DNA of 64,000 bases from contig NC_034414.1 of the NCBI RefSeq assembly GCF_002078875.1, positions 19,977,030-20,041,029 on the forward strand, read 5' to 3'. The translations under genes were made by a program, and so were the position numbers. Shown one piece after another: positions 1-12,324 of the stretch (its first letter is position 1; each line of letters opens with the position of its first letter). Under the pieces are notes generated by a model, which ran no database searches, was not told where the DNA came from, and worked only from the letters and a program-made list of their open reading frames with translations. Origin of the DNA: Numida meleagris. Its lineage: Eukaryota; Chordata; Aves; Galliformes; Numididae.

Positions 1-1055
1 TTCCTACACTGTTTCTTATGATATCCTTAGATATATGTTTACCTGTTTGATTCTGCAATAATTGCTAACTTTGTATGAGAAGAAACTTAAATTTCCTTTT
101 CTCCTCTGATTGCATATATATGCGTCTGAAAATCACAAATGAGTTAACATGGGATTGTAATCAGAACAAAAACCTACAAGCATTTACTCAGTTTACTAAT
201 AAAAGCACAATTCTGCTACCCATAAGAAGCAATTGGGAAAAGATCTTATTCCCATAGTTAAGACATGGATGCGTATGATACATATACATATACGCACATC
301 ATATGCTTTAAGATATAACAACTCTTTTAACATCCCTTCATGTAACTAATCAGCTGCATCATTTGTAAATGATTTGAAAAAAAAATTGAAATATTTGAAA
401 ATGTCATAGGTATTTGGTATAACTGTATAAATTGCACATCCATTATTTGATGGTTATACAGAAAAAAGTGTATTCACTGTCATCACTTTTTTTGCTATTA
501 TAAGGCTTGATTGTATTTCCACAAAAAGACTAAAAGGAAGTGAAAACAGGACTGGAACCACAGCCTTTTCATTTTAGTGACCCTTTAAGTTCTCAGCCTC
601 CTTAAAGAAAAAAAAGATAAATATTTCCACTACTTATTACATGTAAGTTAAATAAGAATTGATTTTCTAAAACAAATATGTGGTCCCTTATCAGACACAC
701 AATTAGTGGATACTTTTACACAAATATAATTCAGCATTCAATTGTGTTTCATGCAATGAAAAGCCTATTAAATCTATATTGAATCTTTTTGTGATACACT
801 TCATTTAATATGTCACTATATTCATTCTTTCTATAGAAACTCATTTTATGCATTCTATTTAGAAGACTTGAAATAAGAGGCTCTATGCACACAGCTCACA
901 GATGAAATATCCTGAAGGAAATGTATTGCATAGCAAACTTTCCTCCAAATGGTAGCTGAATTTTGTAAAATATTTATGGAGACATGTCTTCTTTCTAATT
1001 TTTTTCATAACTGGAACCTAAAGCCTTATCTCAGACTTGGATGCAGAAGAATGAC
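1..1055. other. Unannotated AT-rich non-coding DNA
   Basis: I see no repeat, RNA gene or exon I can support here. The DNA is AT-rich with short A and T runs and only very short chance reading frames. Confidence 0.6.
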
Positions 1056-1158
1056 ACAATCACAGAATCACAGAATTGCAGGGATTGGAAGGGACCTCAA
1101 AAGATCATCAATTCCTGCTATAACAGGTTCCCTGCAACAGGTTGCACAGTTAGGTTAA
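1056..1158 (-). mobile_element. CR1 LINE, 3'-end fragment
   Basis: On the plus strand the piece begins with two AATCACAGAATCACAGAAT-like tail units, then the reverse complement of the CR1 3' end (GGGATTGGAAGGGACCTC, then a run resembling the CR1 bases around the terminal stop). CR1 tails read ATTCTGTG in the sense direction, so the element lies on the minus strand. Only about 100 bp of the 3' end remains. Such 5' truncation is usual for CR1, a non-LTR retrotransposon copied by target-primed reverse transcription. No coding capacity is left. Confidence 0.85.
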
Positions 1159-1656
1159 GGGATATTTTTGGGGAGTTGTTTATATGTGGATGTCTGTCTT
1201 CTCTTCATGTTGTATCCCTAAGTCCCCATTAAGATTTACAAGAACTGAACTAAAAATAGGATTGTCTTAGTAGTAAGGAAAATCATTTGCAAATAACATT
1301 TAAGTTTTCTTTCTAAACTTTTATTTTAAAATCACATCTATGGAGTTATTAGTAGGAGACAAAATCTCAAGTTATGTGCACAATGGCAGGGCAAATTCTT
1401 CTAGAGAAATTCAAGGAGGTTAAGTTCTATATGGTGACTTTCCCCACATATCACATTCTCATGTTTTGTGTTTTGAGACTCTTTTCGCTGTATGGTCAGT
1501 GGAGCTGGAAGACACGTTCTAGATGAATGCATCCTTCCATCTAAATGTGCATCTGAGTTTATATTCAACTGCTGACTATACCGGTTTAATGTGTATATTA
1601 ATAGGACTTCACTTGATATGAATGTGACTGAAGAAATCCTTTTGCCTAAAATGTGT
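1159..1656. other. Unannotated AT-rich spacer between two CR1 pieces
   Basis: No repeat or gene is recognised. The two flanking CR1 pieces are different copies rather than one interrupted copy, because each has its own 3' tail at its left edge. Confidence 0.55.
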
Positions 1657-2045
1657 CATAGAATCATAAAATTGTTTGAGTTGGAAGGAACATTTAAAGG
1701 TTATCAAGTCCAACTCTCCTGCAATGAACAGGGACACCTACACTAGAACAGGCTGCTCAGACCCTAGTCAAGCCTGACCTTGGGTGTCTCCAGGGATGGA
1801 GCATCCACCACACCTCTGGGCAACCTGTTCCAGTGCCTCATCACCCTTATTGTAAAAAACTTCTTTCTTCTATCCAACCTAAACCTCCTCTCTTTAAGTT
1901 TGAAACCATTTCCCCTTTTCCTGTCACAACAGACCCTGCTAAAGTGTTTGTCACCTTTCTTCTTACTGCTGCCCTTTAGATACTGAAAGGTCATTATCAG
2001 GTCTCCCCAGAGCCTTCTCTTCTCCAGGCTGAACATCCCCAATTG
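1657..2045 (-). mobile_element. CR1 LINE, 5'-truncated copy with reverse transcriptase C-terminus
   Basis: The left edge is a CATAGAATCATAAAAT tail, so the element is on the minus strand. It continues through the 3' UTR into the last part of CR1 ORF2. The minus-strand frame 1764-2042 is open for 92 codons. It shows the conserved end of the CR1 reverse-transcriptase protein: a FSLEKRR-like start, GNGFKLKERRFRLD near residues 45-58, and a WNRLPRGVVDAPSLE-like block near residues 71-85. The 5' part of the element, including the catalytic domain, is missing. It is a dead copy of moderate age, with many substitutions compared with the better copy at 46.5-47.9 kb. Confidence 0.92.
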
Positions 2046-3226
2046 TACATTTCTATCATTCTTAAAAACAGGTCAGACAACATGTCTGAGGTTGTAGTTG
2101 GCTCCTAGAAGTAGTGCCATATACAAAAGTGCTCAAACATCTGTACCGCACCATATAAAGATATATGTCCAAGTATAATAGGTCTCTACCTATTGGATCT
2201 CTTCTGTTTTATCCACATTTGGAACTTGGTGCTGTCACCTGATTTTGCTTATTTTTACTTAAAAAAAAAACCAACAACCCAAATTATGAATGTTTCTACA
2301 TAAAACTTTTCTCTGCCTGTTTTAGAATGTTTTTTTTCACTGAGAATGTTATGCTTGATGTCAATACTTTCAAGCTGCACTAGGGAGGAAAAGAATAATA
2401 ATTCTTACATTTTCAAAGAAAGAGGAATTTCACATCAATTGGATTAAGTTTATTGAGTGCCCAAACTTTTCTAAGTTTTCATATTAGCTAACAACTTTTA
2501 AATGCTTAGTTAGGTTCACACATTTAAAAGACTTTTCAGGGCTTTTTCATTTTGCCTTCTCTGTATTCTGACGGGAAGCAAGAGGTGGGAAGCCAGGAAA
2601 ATATGTCTAAAGTGTTATACTCACTGGGTCCTTTGAAAGGAGGGAAGAAAGAACATCAGTCCTAAGTGATCTGAACAGATTACTCATTAAACTTGACAGA
2701 AGGAGAAAGGTCAAAGCATCAAAGAATGGCATTGCCACAGGGAACTTAAAATTGTACAGAATCAATTTGTTCATTCCCAGGTTGGGTGAGCCCTTCCAAG
2801 TTTTGCTGCTTTGCTACAGTTTTAGGTGACCGCTTTCTGTGTTATCATGACATCAAACACCATGTCTCAGTGCCTGAGCTGTGGGCCTGCACCTTACAAT
2901 GTGTTTCTTGAATTATTCAGGCAGGTTTTGTAAATCAGTAAAGACTGTGAGTTCCACCGATTTCCTAGTATCTCCACCACTAAGATCTCAGAGGTCAGAG
3001 GGAGTGGAGATATCTAAGTGGAGCAGGAGAGAACAACAGCAGGGATGGGTAGGGGCCTTCAAGGATTGTTTTATGGGGAAAGATCACGCTTAGGCTAATG
3101 TATGAAGTGAAGACAAGGTAACTTTTGTAATATATTAAAGATGAAACATCCAGGAATATAAGGAATCATTAAGTATGGCATAAAGGCATATGAAAGAGAA
3201 CAAAAACAAGCTGGTTAAAAAGATAA
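2046..3226. other. Unannotated AT-rich non-coding DNA
   Basis: This stretch lies between the CR1 copy and the solo LTR. I recognise nothing in it. A 70-codon frame at 2881-3093 has no familiar motif and is treated as chance. Confidence 0.55.
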
Positions 3227-3232
3227 GAGGAG
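3227..3232 (+). repeat. Left target-site duplication of the solo LTR
   Basis: The hexamer GAGGAG directly precedes the TG that opens the LTR and recurs directly after the closing CA at 3612-3617. A 6-bp duplication is what alpharetroviral integrase leaves, and the perfect match fixes both ends of the insertion. Confidence 0.9.
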
Positions 3233-3302
3233 TGTTGTGTATTAGGCGAATAACGAAGCACTCGGGTTGTAATGCGGAAGGCCCTTCCCCAATTCGCTTG
3301 CT

Positions 3303-3475
3303 ATTGGTTGGCCTACAGGAGAGGCTGTACTTCTTTGTTTTCATAACAAGGTGTATAACTACCCCGTATATGGCTTTTCGGAAGTAAGTGGACAGAGCGG
3401 GATATTCAATATGATTGGCCAGGAGCCCGCGTGAGCTTCTGGAACAGTCTAGCAAAAGATAAGAAATACTATATA
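3303..3475 (+). promoter_or_regulatory. LTR U3 promoter: CCAAT boxes, CArG-like box and TATA box
   Basis: U3 holds ATTGG (inverted CCAAT) at 3303-3307 and 3414-3418, CCGTATATGG at 3364-3373 (one base off the CC(A/T)6GG serum-response consensus) and TATATA at 3470-3475. The TATA box lies about 30 bp before the inferred R start at 3500, the usual spacing for polymerase II. In avian leukosis LTRs these element types drive strong transcription. Whether this copy is active is not shown by sequence. Confidence 0.7.
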
Positions 3476-3492
3476 GTTCTGTAACTTTTACC

Positions 3493-3498
3493 AATAAA
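3493..3498 (+). terminator. LTR polyadenylation signal AATAAA
   Basis: AATAAA sits at the U3/R boundary, as in avian alpharetroviruses. The TG-rich U5 just downstream (TTGGTG at 3521) could act as the downstream element. Functionally this could end transcripts reading into the LTR from the left. Confidence 0.7.
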
Positions 3499-3611
3499 CG
3501 CCATTTTGCTGTACATCATATTGGTGCCTGCACGCAGTATTTGGCCCGGACCAGACTTTTGGTCTCAGCGCATGAGGACGAAATATAGGGGGTTGCCTGC
3601 GTTCGGCTACA

Positions 3612-3617
3612 GAGGAG
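3612..3617 (+). repeat. Right target-site duplication of the solo LTR
   Basis: GAGGAG, identical to 3227-3232, directly follows the terminal CA of the LTR. Confidence 0.9.
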
Positions 3618-6055
3618 GTTTCAAATAATCCTAATTTTGAAATGATTGCTTGATGATCTGTCTACTCAGAATTTATTGCAGAATTACAGTCAGTGAAATG
3701 TGGCAAGATTTGGACTGTAACGGGAACACAGTTCTTTGGAGTATTTGGAGCTAGATTATGTAGCCTGAAAAGTCTCTTCACACATAGTAAGCCAAATGTA
3801 ATCACAAAAACCTCTGTGTTCTTATTACATCCAGACTATACCTTAAAATCATTAGATATTTCCTATTTTAAAGAGGGTTTTTAATTAGAATTTTGGCTGC
3901 ATCTTTTCATTACAAGGCGCATCGGGCATTAGAAAATAAATAATAATCATTACTAATAGTAAGAATAATCCAAGAGTGCTGTGGTTGACATGATAATAAA
4001 CCTAGCAACAGTGTACATTTCTACAGTGATTTTCATCAAAGGATCCCCGAATACTTTGGTGCTTAAACATGCTGCTGACAAAATGCAGAAGTTATTCTGG
4101 GCCAGCAGTACTGCTAACAGATTTTAAGAGGGGAAGTAATTAATAACTTCTTTAATTGAAACTGCAGGAAACATTAGGGAGAGAGAATATAATTAGCCAA
4201 CTTGGAATTTTGCCAATGAGTTAGCGTTAATATGCCCTCACTGCTATGAAAAGTGCTATGGGACTGAATACAGCCTCACTCCAGTTTCATTTCTTATGAC
4301 AAAATTTGCAGTGTTCTCCTGAGAATTTTAGGAAAATATTGGAAGATTTTAAATTCAGGCCAGGTCAGAAACTCACTTGCTAGAGTGGTAAGACAGTTTC
4401 TGTGAAATAGATAATAATGTCTAAAAGACTAGAAGCATTGGATCAAGCGAAAAGAAACTTGTCAGATGTGTTCATCCTCTTAGTAATTCAGCTTAGTATC
4501 TGTCAACACCAGGAGGTGTCTCTTAGAAATCTTTCTGGATTTGAGTGGGATTCCCTTCTACTTTTTTTTGGAGGTCTTAATGCATACCAAGATGTTTAAA
4601 TGAAAGTAACAGCTCTGACAAATTCTCTCTATTTTGTCTTTCCCATTGTAGTTTAGAGATTTCAGTCTCTGTCTTGAAGAACATTTTTGATATTGCAATT
4701 GCCTCAGAAATAGTGTTGCACAACATCTTCAGGTATCAGGCCCTGCATTGTTTGCCTGCCAGTTGACTTTTAAATGTAACATTCTGAATCTGAATTGTTT
4801 TGCTTTACAGAAGACCAAAAAGTGAAATGTTTGGCTGTCTGTGAAAAGCATACTTCTCCCAAACTGGTGAGACAGATGTTTTCACAGGTTGTTATGTTTT
4901 GTCTTTTGTGCTTCTCTGTCAGAAATGCTGTGATCTTTGATCCCATCCATATGGATGGTGGAGAAGCTTGTTCCCAGTGTCTGTGGCAACTTGTATGTAT
5001 GTCATCAAAGCGAGAATAAAAAATACAACCCCCAGGTGTCCATACCAAGTTGTAAATTAATAAGAACTATTTATGAACAAGTCAAATCTGAGCTCTTCAT
5101 GAGGGAGAAGGATGACAACAGGACAAGGGATCCTCTGTGCCAGTGCATGTCTCCAGTGTAAAATACAGAAGCTGATATCTATCAGTGCCTGGGGTACCTT
5201 GCTTGATTTGAGTGGACGTGGGAAAGGGTCCCTCTGAAATGCAGTAAGCAACTCAGCTTCTCTTGCTTGGCAGTAGCAGATGGGCAATCCAGAAGAGAAG
5301 CAGCTTGAGCCCTGCTTTTTGGCTGAAGAAGGAGAACAACAGGAAAATTTAGTCAGCTCCTGCTGCTTATCTGGGGCACAGGCCTGTAGCCAAACCTTCC
5401 AGTTCATCTGACTGGGGTGCCAGCTGAGAGGTGCTGGCAGGGGGTGACTGAGGCAGTTCTGCTTCATTCCAGCAGAGGTTTTATCTAACTACTTTGAGGA
5501 AGGCAGAGTGAACACCTCTCCCTTAACATACATAGGTCTCAGCCGGCACACCCTTATTGGCACTGCTGGATTTCAGAGCCAAAGCAAATAAGATCCCTTC
5601 ATTTTCCCTGATTCCTGGAAAGAAGCAGATGAGAAACCATCTCCTAGATTGCTAGGAACACTCCTTCTATGATCCTTTTTGAGTCATGGCAGAAAAGTCT
5701 ATGACTGAGATCAAATGAGATCAATGTCCAATTACATTCTGAGGACTGAAAACGATGAGAGATGTGTTTGTGCAGTTCGGTGCCATCTCAGCTGGAAGAA
5801 AATGCTGTTCTTTGCCACACCCTAGATGAGTCAGGAGGCAATTTTTTTCCAGTCTTTCTTCTCTGTTTGTTGAAGGCTACAAAGGTAGTTAACAGAAATG
5901 GCAAATTAGACAAGCTCAGTTGTGACTTGCTGTTCACTGTCATTTCCCATAAGATGGGCTGGATGGCCAAAAAGGAAGACAAGACAGCTGTGGTCTGGAC
6001 CTAGTTAGGAACAGCATGAACACTTCTTTCTGGTAAATGTGTAGATAGATACATA
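3618..6055. other. Unannotated non-coding DNA between the LTR and a mariner relic
   Basis: No gene or known repeat is recognised. The part from about 5.1 to 5.6 kb is less AT-rich and contains a 136-codon minus-strand frame (5057-5467, ATG start). That frame has no domain I recognise, no signal peptide and no compositional pattern of a real protein, so I do not call it a gene. The stretch at 4140-4300 is rich in TAAT/ATTA cores and has the look, but not proof, of a conserved non-coding element. Confidence 0.5.
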
Positions 6056-6330
6056 CATAGGTCACTCTGGAAGTAATGCCTATTTGTTTCCATAGAAAGT
6101 ACAACAGATACAAAGAGCACCATAACATTATTTAATAGAGTAAACTCTCAGCTACAAAACACTGTTTTCTAGCATAGTCACCACCATTAGCTGTGCATTT
6201 TTGCCAGCAATGAACAAGAGCCTGCACGGCATGCTTGTAAAAATCTGCAGCAGTGGAGGCAACCTACTGTTGCTATCACCACTGCTGAAATGCACCACCC
6301 ACTGTGCTCACATTCACAGTTTGGTTTCTT
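6056..6330 (-). mobile_element. Mariner-like DNA transposon (Galluhop/Mariner1_GG type), truncated
   Basis: After a TA at 6054-6055 the sequence opens with CATAGGTCACTCTGGAAGT, a decayed terminal inverted repeat. It continues through the family's 3' region (GTTTCC, ACAACAGATACAAAGAGCAC, CAGCTACAAAACACT). It then passes a stretch like the N-terminal transposase region, read on the minus strand, and loses similarity near 6330. The same sequence recurs at 50451 and, inverted, at 56673. The other terminal repeat is missing, so the copy is truncated and inactive. Strand is given as that of transposase sense. Confidence 0.8.
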
Positions 6331-9300
6331 ATCTATCACTTGTAGATGTCTAAGTACACAAACAGATACACAACTGCATGGGTGGATGTGTGGATGGATA
6401 GCTGGACAGACAGGGGAGGACAGAATAAATGACACTATCACAAACTATGTACTTCCTGGTGATATTGTATAACAAGTCTATGTTATCAGTAACTGACTAA
6501 TGTAGGACTGTACACTTTCTGAGTGTTTTTTTATTACCGGAGAACTCTGGCAACAAGAATAAAAAATATTGATTTTCTCTAGCATTGAAAGGAGTTATCC
6601 TGACAAAATATTTGATCCAACAAAAGGTCTAGAGGGATCTGAAACATATATCTGATGTTTTAGAATAATTATTCACAGAGAAAATGAAGAGCACTGTTTT
6701 TTTAATTACTCTTTCATTAGCTGTATCTATCTCATTACAGTGGACAGCACTTCCTTTTTCAGTTCCGTGTAATAATATCAGCAACCTCTGAATAACATTT
6801 CTATGGATGAAATCTTGTGTGTGGATGAATACTTGTTCACAAGAATGGCAGAACTCCCAACAATTTCCATGAATTATATTACTTATATATGTAGAAGTAA
6901 ATTTGTCAGCGCAAAACAATGCCTTTGTTTTTCAGTATTTCTTTTGAGATCTCATTTTTCATCTGCTTTTCTTGAGCTTGCATACACTGTAAGTTCTGCA
7001 ATCATAGGATAATTTTCAAGGAAAAAAGAAGGTACTTTATGTGAAACAGTGTAGTTCTGTGTAAATTCCAAATCATGAACAAAAAATGGAGTAAAATGGG
7101 GAAGACTGGTAGAGAACAAACCCCTTGACTTGTCTGTGGCTATGGGATATGTATGTGACTTTTGAGCATCTGTACTCCAAACTTGGAATTTGAAGTCCTT
7201 GGTATATACTTTATTTTTCCTTTTGAACTATGGTTTGTAAAGACTATCTGCTGAAAGACTTACTTCACTAATACATTGCTGCTTGTGTACAGGAAAGTTT
7301 ATTGCAGAAAGATTCATCTTGCAGTGGCCTGTAAGGTCCGAACTGAATGAGATTTTTGCTCCTGATGTCGAAGATTACTTAACCAAACCCCAAAAATTCA
7401 AACCCCATGATAATTCCCCAGGGACTCTGTGTTTGCATTTGCATTTTCACAGGATTACCTTGATCTTAACGGTACCTAGCTCCTTTATTCATTACTACAG
7501 TCTCTGATGATCATCCTATTCCCAAAATAATATGGAAAGAGGGGCAATTCCTTATACCAAAGCTGTCAGTGGATTTCAGTAATAGTGATAATACCCTGAA
7601 TTAGAATGAAAGCATTCTGTCTTTTTAAAGGAGGCATTTTACAAGAACGTACAGTTACTGATCTGAAACAACCATCAGGATTACTCTATTAAAGTCTGTG
7701 AAGTTACATTTTGTATGAATTTGTCCCCACTGCTTGGTAAAATCTTTCTGTTAATTTTACTGTTAAAATAGATTTAGTAATAAACTACTTGTTTGCAACA
7801 CACAAAGTTTTTTCAACGGATTGTAAGAGCTATTCACTCTCAACCCTAAGGGGTCTTCAACACATTAACATATTTGCACTGGCAAATATGTGTCTAGTTA
7901 ATTTAAATCACATTGTGTATGTGAAATGACAGATTAACATATCCTCTTGACAAGGACATAGAAAACCAAACCACTTTTTCTTCAGTCCATAAACTGGCTA
8001 CCAGTCAAATGGAAGAAATAAATTACTTTTAACCCTCTGCTGTGTACACACACGTGGAGACAAAGTTCTTCCCTTTCAGCAGGAGATGTCTGATGCTTTA
8101 TTTATGAATGTAATAGGACTCAATCATTCAAAACTGTGAAAATATAAAGCTTTGTGCCAACACAAAGAGCTCACTACATATCACTGGAGCTTCTGTGAGT
8201 GGTCACTCAGTGCCAGGCAAAAGCAGAGGAAAGGCCTACTGTTTCCTAGTACTTCTCTTCTTTGAGGCTGTAGCAGGAGAAGACGTAGGACGTGGTGGTC
8301 TCACTGGCCCAAACACACTGCTCACCTCCATGGCATCTCTCAAACACAGCAACAATTCCACAGTATTCAGTGGCCTTTAAACACTGGAATCTTTTTTTTG
8401 TGAACTAAAGTTCATTAAAAGGGAAAATATCCTAACATTTCAGATTGTTTCTGAAGGCTTGTCCTGCAGCAAAAACTTGGGTCTATGAGTATCCGTTCTA
8501 GCCCACATTTTACTCTCCACAATTCAAAATACTAAATTTTTCATTTTCCAATCTCAGTTCTGGGGAAATTCTCAACCGTGCCAGAGAAACACAATTGTAA
8601 GAATGGATTAATTCATCTAAAAACTCAGATGAAAATTGCTGGACTTAAAAACTTGCATAAAAAGCAAAGGAGTTACAGTTTGCCTTCTGATTTGCAAGGC
8701 ACAATCTTAAAAAGGAAAATGAAACCTATCCCAGGGGACAATGCTTATAAATAAAATGTTACAGAGAGATTATTAATTTATTACCAACATTTTTATCAAC
8801 TTTCATGATTTTGTTCTAAGTGAGCTTTTTAAATCTACTCTAAAAATGTTAACTTGAACAAAGCTTTTCTTTATTTTATGGTATAACCAGTCAGACAGAA
8901 ACTTTGTTTCTTTTTCTCTTTATTCCTGTTCTCTTCAGATCTTTTGTGGCCTATCACCTCTGTCCCTTCAGCCAGTCTTGGTCTAGGAAGTGCTGTTTTG
9001 AAATATGCAGCCCAGAGCTTTGACTTCATGAGTTACAGAAAGGCTACAGCTTGACTAGCCCTGGCAGGTGTTTGACTGCACTCCGCTCCTAAACCAACCA
9101 CTGCAAGTGGAAAATCCTCAGAACTATCCCAGGAAACATGCAACGCACACGGTGAGGGCCTCCAACTTTTCATGAAACACTGATATTTGAGACAGAGTTT
9201 AAGCAAGATCACTCAGGAGACTCTTTCCTCCCACACATTCTAATCATATATCTGGAGATAATTACCTGCCTGAGTCCCTTGTTATCATTCCTGTTGTTGC

Positions 9301-12300
9301 CTTAGCTGTACCATTTGAAAGACTATGTTCAGTAATCATAAACATTAAATTCACAGAGTGCTGCAGTAGTTGTATGCATGTCATTATCATCTTGTTTTAT
9401 GTATCATGTTCTATTATTTCAAAAAAGATTAAAAAAAATCAAATAGCTATTTCCTCTATCTCATGCCTTATCCCTTGGGCATTTGAAGAGTTATTGGATT
9501 TTGAGAAACAGGATGATCAGCCTTTATATCATTTTTTGACAATAAACTGAGAAAGAACAACCTTTTTATCATCCGAAATCATCAAATCTTCTCCATTAAT
9601 GCAGTCTTGGAGAGAGTGCTAAATGGGATGTCACTGGAGATGTACTGTTTGAAATACCACACACAATGTTTTCCCTGTACTTTCTCAATTGTATCATTGT
9701 AGCAAGTAAGTGGCTCAGGTAGTATGTTTTCAGGAACAAAGATCTAATACTGAGGGGTTTGTAGGCACCTTTCAAATCTTAAATGCCAGTTCAGATAGGA
9801 GTTTTTCTTAAGAAAGAATGTCATTGGTATTCCTTATCCATTTTCTCAATTTCTTCTAAATATTATTTCAAAAAACAGTAAGGAATAATCCGAGCGAGGA
9901 AGAGACTAGTTTTTTATTTCTGAGGATTAATGCTAGTGGATGTCAGGTCCTCCAGTGAGTTCTGAAAGGTGAGGCGGCAAGACAGACTTTGGATATAATT
10001 TTTCTTAGCTTGTTAGAGGTCCTTCAGATTATATAGGACATACGGCTTTTTAGGGAATAATCTTCTCTGCCTGTTCTTGGTTATATAGAGTATGTCAGTA
10101 TGCTCACAGAGTCCTAGAGAAAAATAACTTTCAACATTACCACAGACAACAAAACAGAGCGGAAACCAAAAAATCTACTGCTGAAATATCCCTGATACAA
10201 AATAACTCTGGACATTCCACAAAATGGAAATGAACAACAACAAAAAAAATCATGAAAAACTGGTTAAAATATTTGTAAATATTATTGATGTCAACACTAT
10301 TATTATCTGAGTTCCGGTTGGCTTTTCATCACATTAGAGGACCAGACATACTACAGAGTGGCTGGAACTGAAATATGCAGACCTAAAAATGCTAAACAAC
10401 TGCTCAGATTACTATCTTGGGATATTGTGAGCAGTCACTGATACCAAAAGCGTAGCACTAAGTGACTGAAGATGCTGGCATAAGCAGCCCCATCACAGTT
10501 AGGCGCTTAGAAAATCACGATCCCACCTTTTTTGTCCAATTGAAAGAGATGTGTCTTAATTTTTTTAAACTTGTCATGCAGCAAGCCTCATCAAAATTCG
10601 CAATTAAGAGAGGGATCTGGCCCATGCGTAATTGGAAAAATATCACTATGTGTCCAGACTCAGGCATACGAGCAGAACTGTGCATGGCAGACCTAAAGAC
10701 CAAATGCAAGAACAAAGCCTATTTGCCTTTGTGTTTTTAAGTATTGTGTTTTCATCAGTAGAACATTTGCTAACCTATACATATATCACATGTAGACATA
10801 CATTAAAAATCCATACAATTTCTCTTATCTTCTTATTAAAGAACTGAAATAAGTTAAGTTACTCCTGCCTGTCTGAGACACAAACTAAGCACTTTGTGTT
10901 AGAAACAAATTTAAAAAAAAGAGAAAGTTTTACATGATATAACTATGTTATGGAACATGTTAGCTCAGACGGCTGCACTTTGCAGAATGACAGGAGGGGG
11001 ATCTTGTCCTTTGCTGCTGGGTAAGGCCAGGCTCTTGATTCAGTCCATATATTCCTAATAAAACGGTCCTCTACTCTTTACATACAGAAGTAAATAACAC
11101 AATAACATTTCACACCCCCCTGAGACAAAAACTCATTACAGACCATTGCAGGCATTTCACTCTGAAGGAACTGAGAAAAGTCTGAATTCAGACCTTTTCC
11201 TGGAGTCATTCTTATTGCTTGTTGCTTAAATGCACTTTACCTTTCACTAGCAAAATTAATAAATAAAGCTGCAGTCTGTAAAATACTTATAGAAAATATT
11301 CCCTGAAGGGGAGAACTGTGTATGCAAGTTGGATGCTTAGATGAGGATCGTAAATTGCCTCTGTTGGAATGGGAGTTGCCTCTGTGTTGGCTTCAGAAGC
11401 CCAAGCAGTAATAACACTTTGCGCTCACACAAAAGAGCACCTTTCATTAGGCAGTCTTCAGAGCCTGAGAAACCTAGAGAAATCCCCACCAACCTTGCAA
11501 GGCAAGTTAGCAACAATATTAAATGTGTTTTCAGTATTAATTGGAACGACGTGCTTTTATTATGCTCTGAATTTCTGTAATTTGTGATTTTCTCTTCATC
11601 CCACATAGGTAAGAGAAGTCAATATCTTAGAAGATTATTAAAAAGTTTACAAGAGAGAAGAAAGATTACAAGAAAATGCTATTCTGGAAGTGTCAGGAAG
11701 ATCTTACTGACACATTTAATTGGCTGCTTTTACTTCTGACTTTTTCATACAGCTTTCATTACATACTTTTTCATATACATCTAAATCTATGTATCCATAA
11801 CTGTATCAAAACATCTATAGCTATATTCTCTATACCTATACCTATATGATCTATGTCTGTATGTCAATATATGTATTTGGCATTCACTTTTAAAGAGGAT
11901 GACCTTGGTGTTTTCTATGTTCTCCTTGCTCCAGCAGTGCAATCTTAGTATCATGGAACCCACTGGCAACTCTATACTGACTTTGTTGGGTTTAGACTAT
12001 GACTTTTGGAGAAAATAGACTAACATTTAAATCTTTACCAAGCACACCTGCCATACCCTCTTCTCACTCCTCTCTAACACATATTCTGGGCTGTATTAGG
12101 CACTCAGAAAAGTAGGAGTTAAGGATAAAATATACATTTGCTCTGTGTTTTTTTTTTTTTACCACACGTAGAAACCTGAAGGCTAAAGACAGTCATCTGT
12201 ATTTGTCAGATCTCCTTTAGGGCAAATGCTTCCTTTGAAGGATATTTCCTTTGCCTTTTGATATAATTTAGTTTAGCTGTCCTGAGTGTATATGTACATA

Positions 12301-12304
12301 AATA
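6331..12304. other. Unannotated AT-rich non-coding DNA
   Basis: About 6 kb with no CR1, LTR or mariner similarity that I can detect and no convincing exon. There is a T13 run at 12148-12160. Around 11.78-11.87 kb there is imperfect CTATA/CTATAC low-complexity sequence. The open frames in this span (for example 92 codons at 10462-10740) show no family motif. Confidence 0.55.
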
Positions 12305-12324
12305 TCTCTCTCTCTCTCTCTCTC
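12305..12324. repeat. (TC)10 microsatellite
   Basis: Ten uninterrupted TC units, 20 bp. Likely polymorphic in length. Confidence 0.97.

Larger units (their letters stand above)
3233..3611 (+). mobile_element. Solo LTR of an ALV/EAV-type endogenous avian retrovirus
   Basis: A 379-bp unit starts TGTTGTG and ends GGCTACA, with a perfect 6-bp duplication on both sides. Inside it, in LTR order, are two inverted CCAAT boxes (ATTGG at 3303-3307 and 3414-3418), a near-perfect CArG box (CCGTATATGG, 3364-3373), a TATA box (3470-3475) and AATAAA (3493-3498). Next comes a 21-bp R-like segment starting GCCATTTT at 3500, then a U5 that opens TTGGTG. AATAAA just before a GCCATTT R region followed by TTGGTG is characteristic of the avian leukosis/sarcoma LTR, and the CArG position fits U3 of that group. 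No gag, pol or env follows on either side, so this is a solo LTR left by LTR-LTR recombination. It has 17 CpGs in a CpG-poor setting, which suggests a recent insertion. The exact family (EAV, EAV-HP, ART-CH or ALVE relative) was not settled. Confidence 0.9.

Noticed and set aside
3135..3494. 119-codon minus-strand frame across the LTR
   Set aside because: It spans the LTR boundary and reads U3 backwards; not a retroviral gene.
3233..3611. A full endogenous provirus
   Set aside because: Only one LTR is present, and no gag, pol or env sequence lies beside it within the window.
5057..5467. 136-codon minus-strand open frame with an ATG start
   Set aside because: No recognisable domain, signal or coding-like pattern; lies in slightly GC-richer DNA where stops are rarer. 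No splice context supports an exon.
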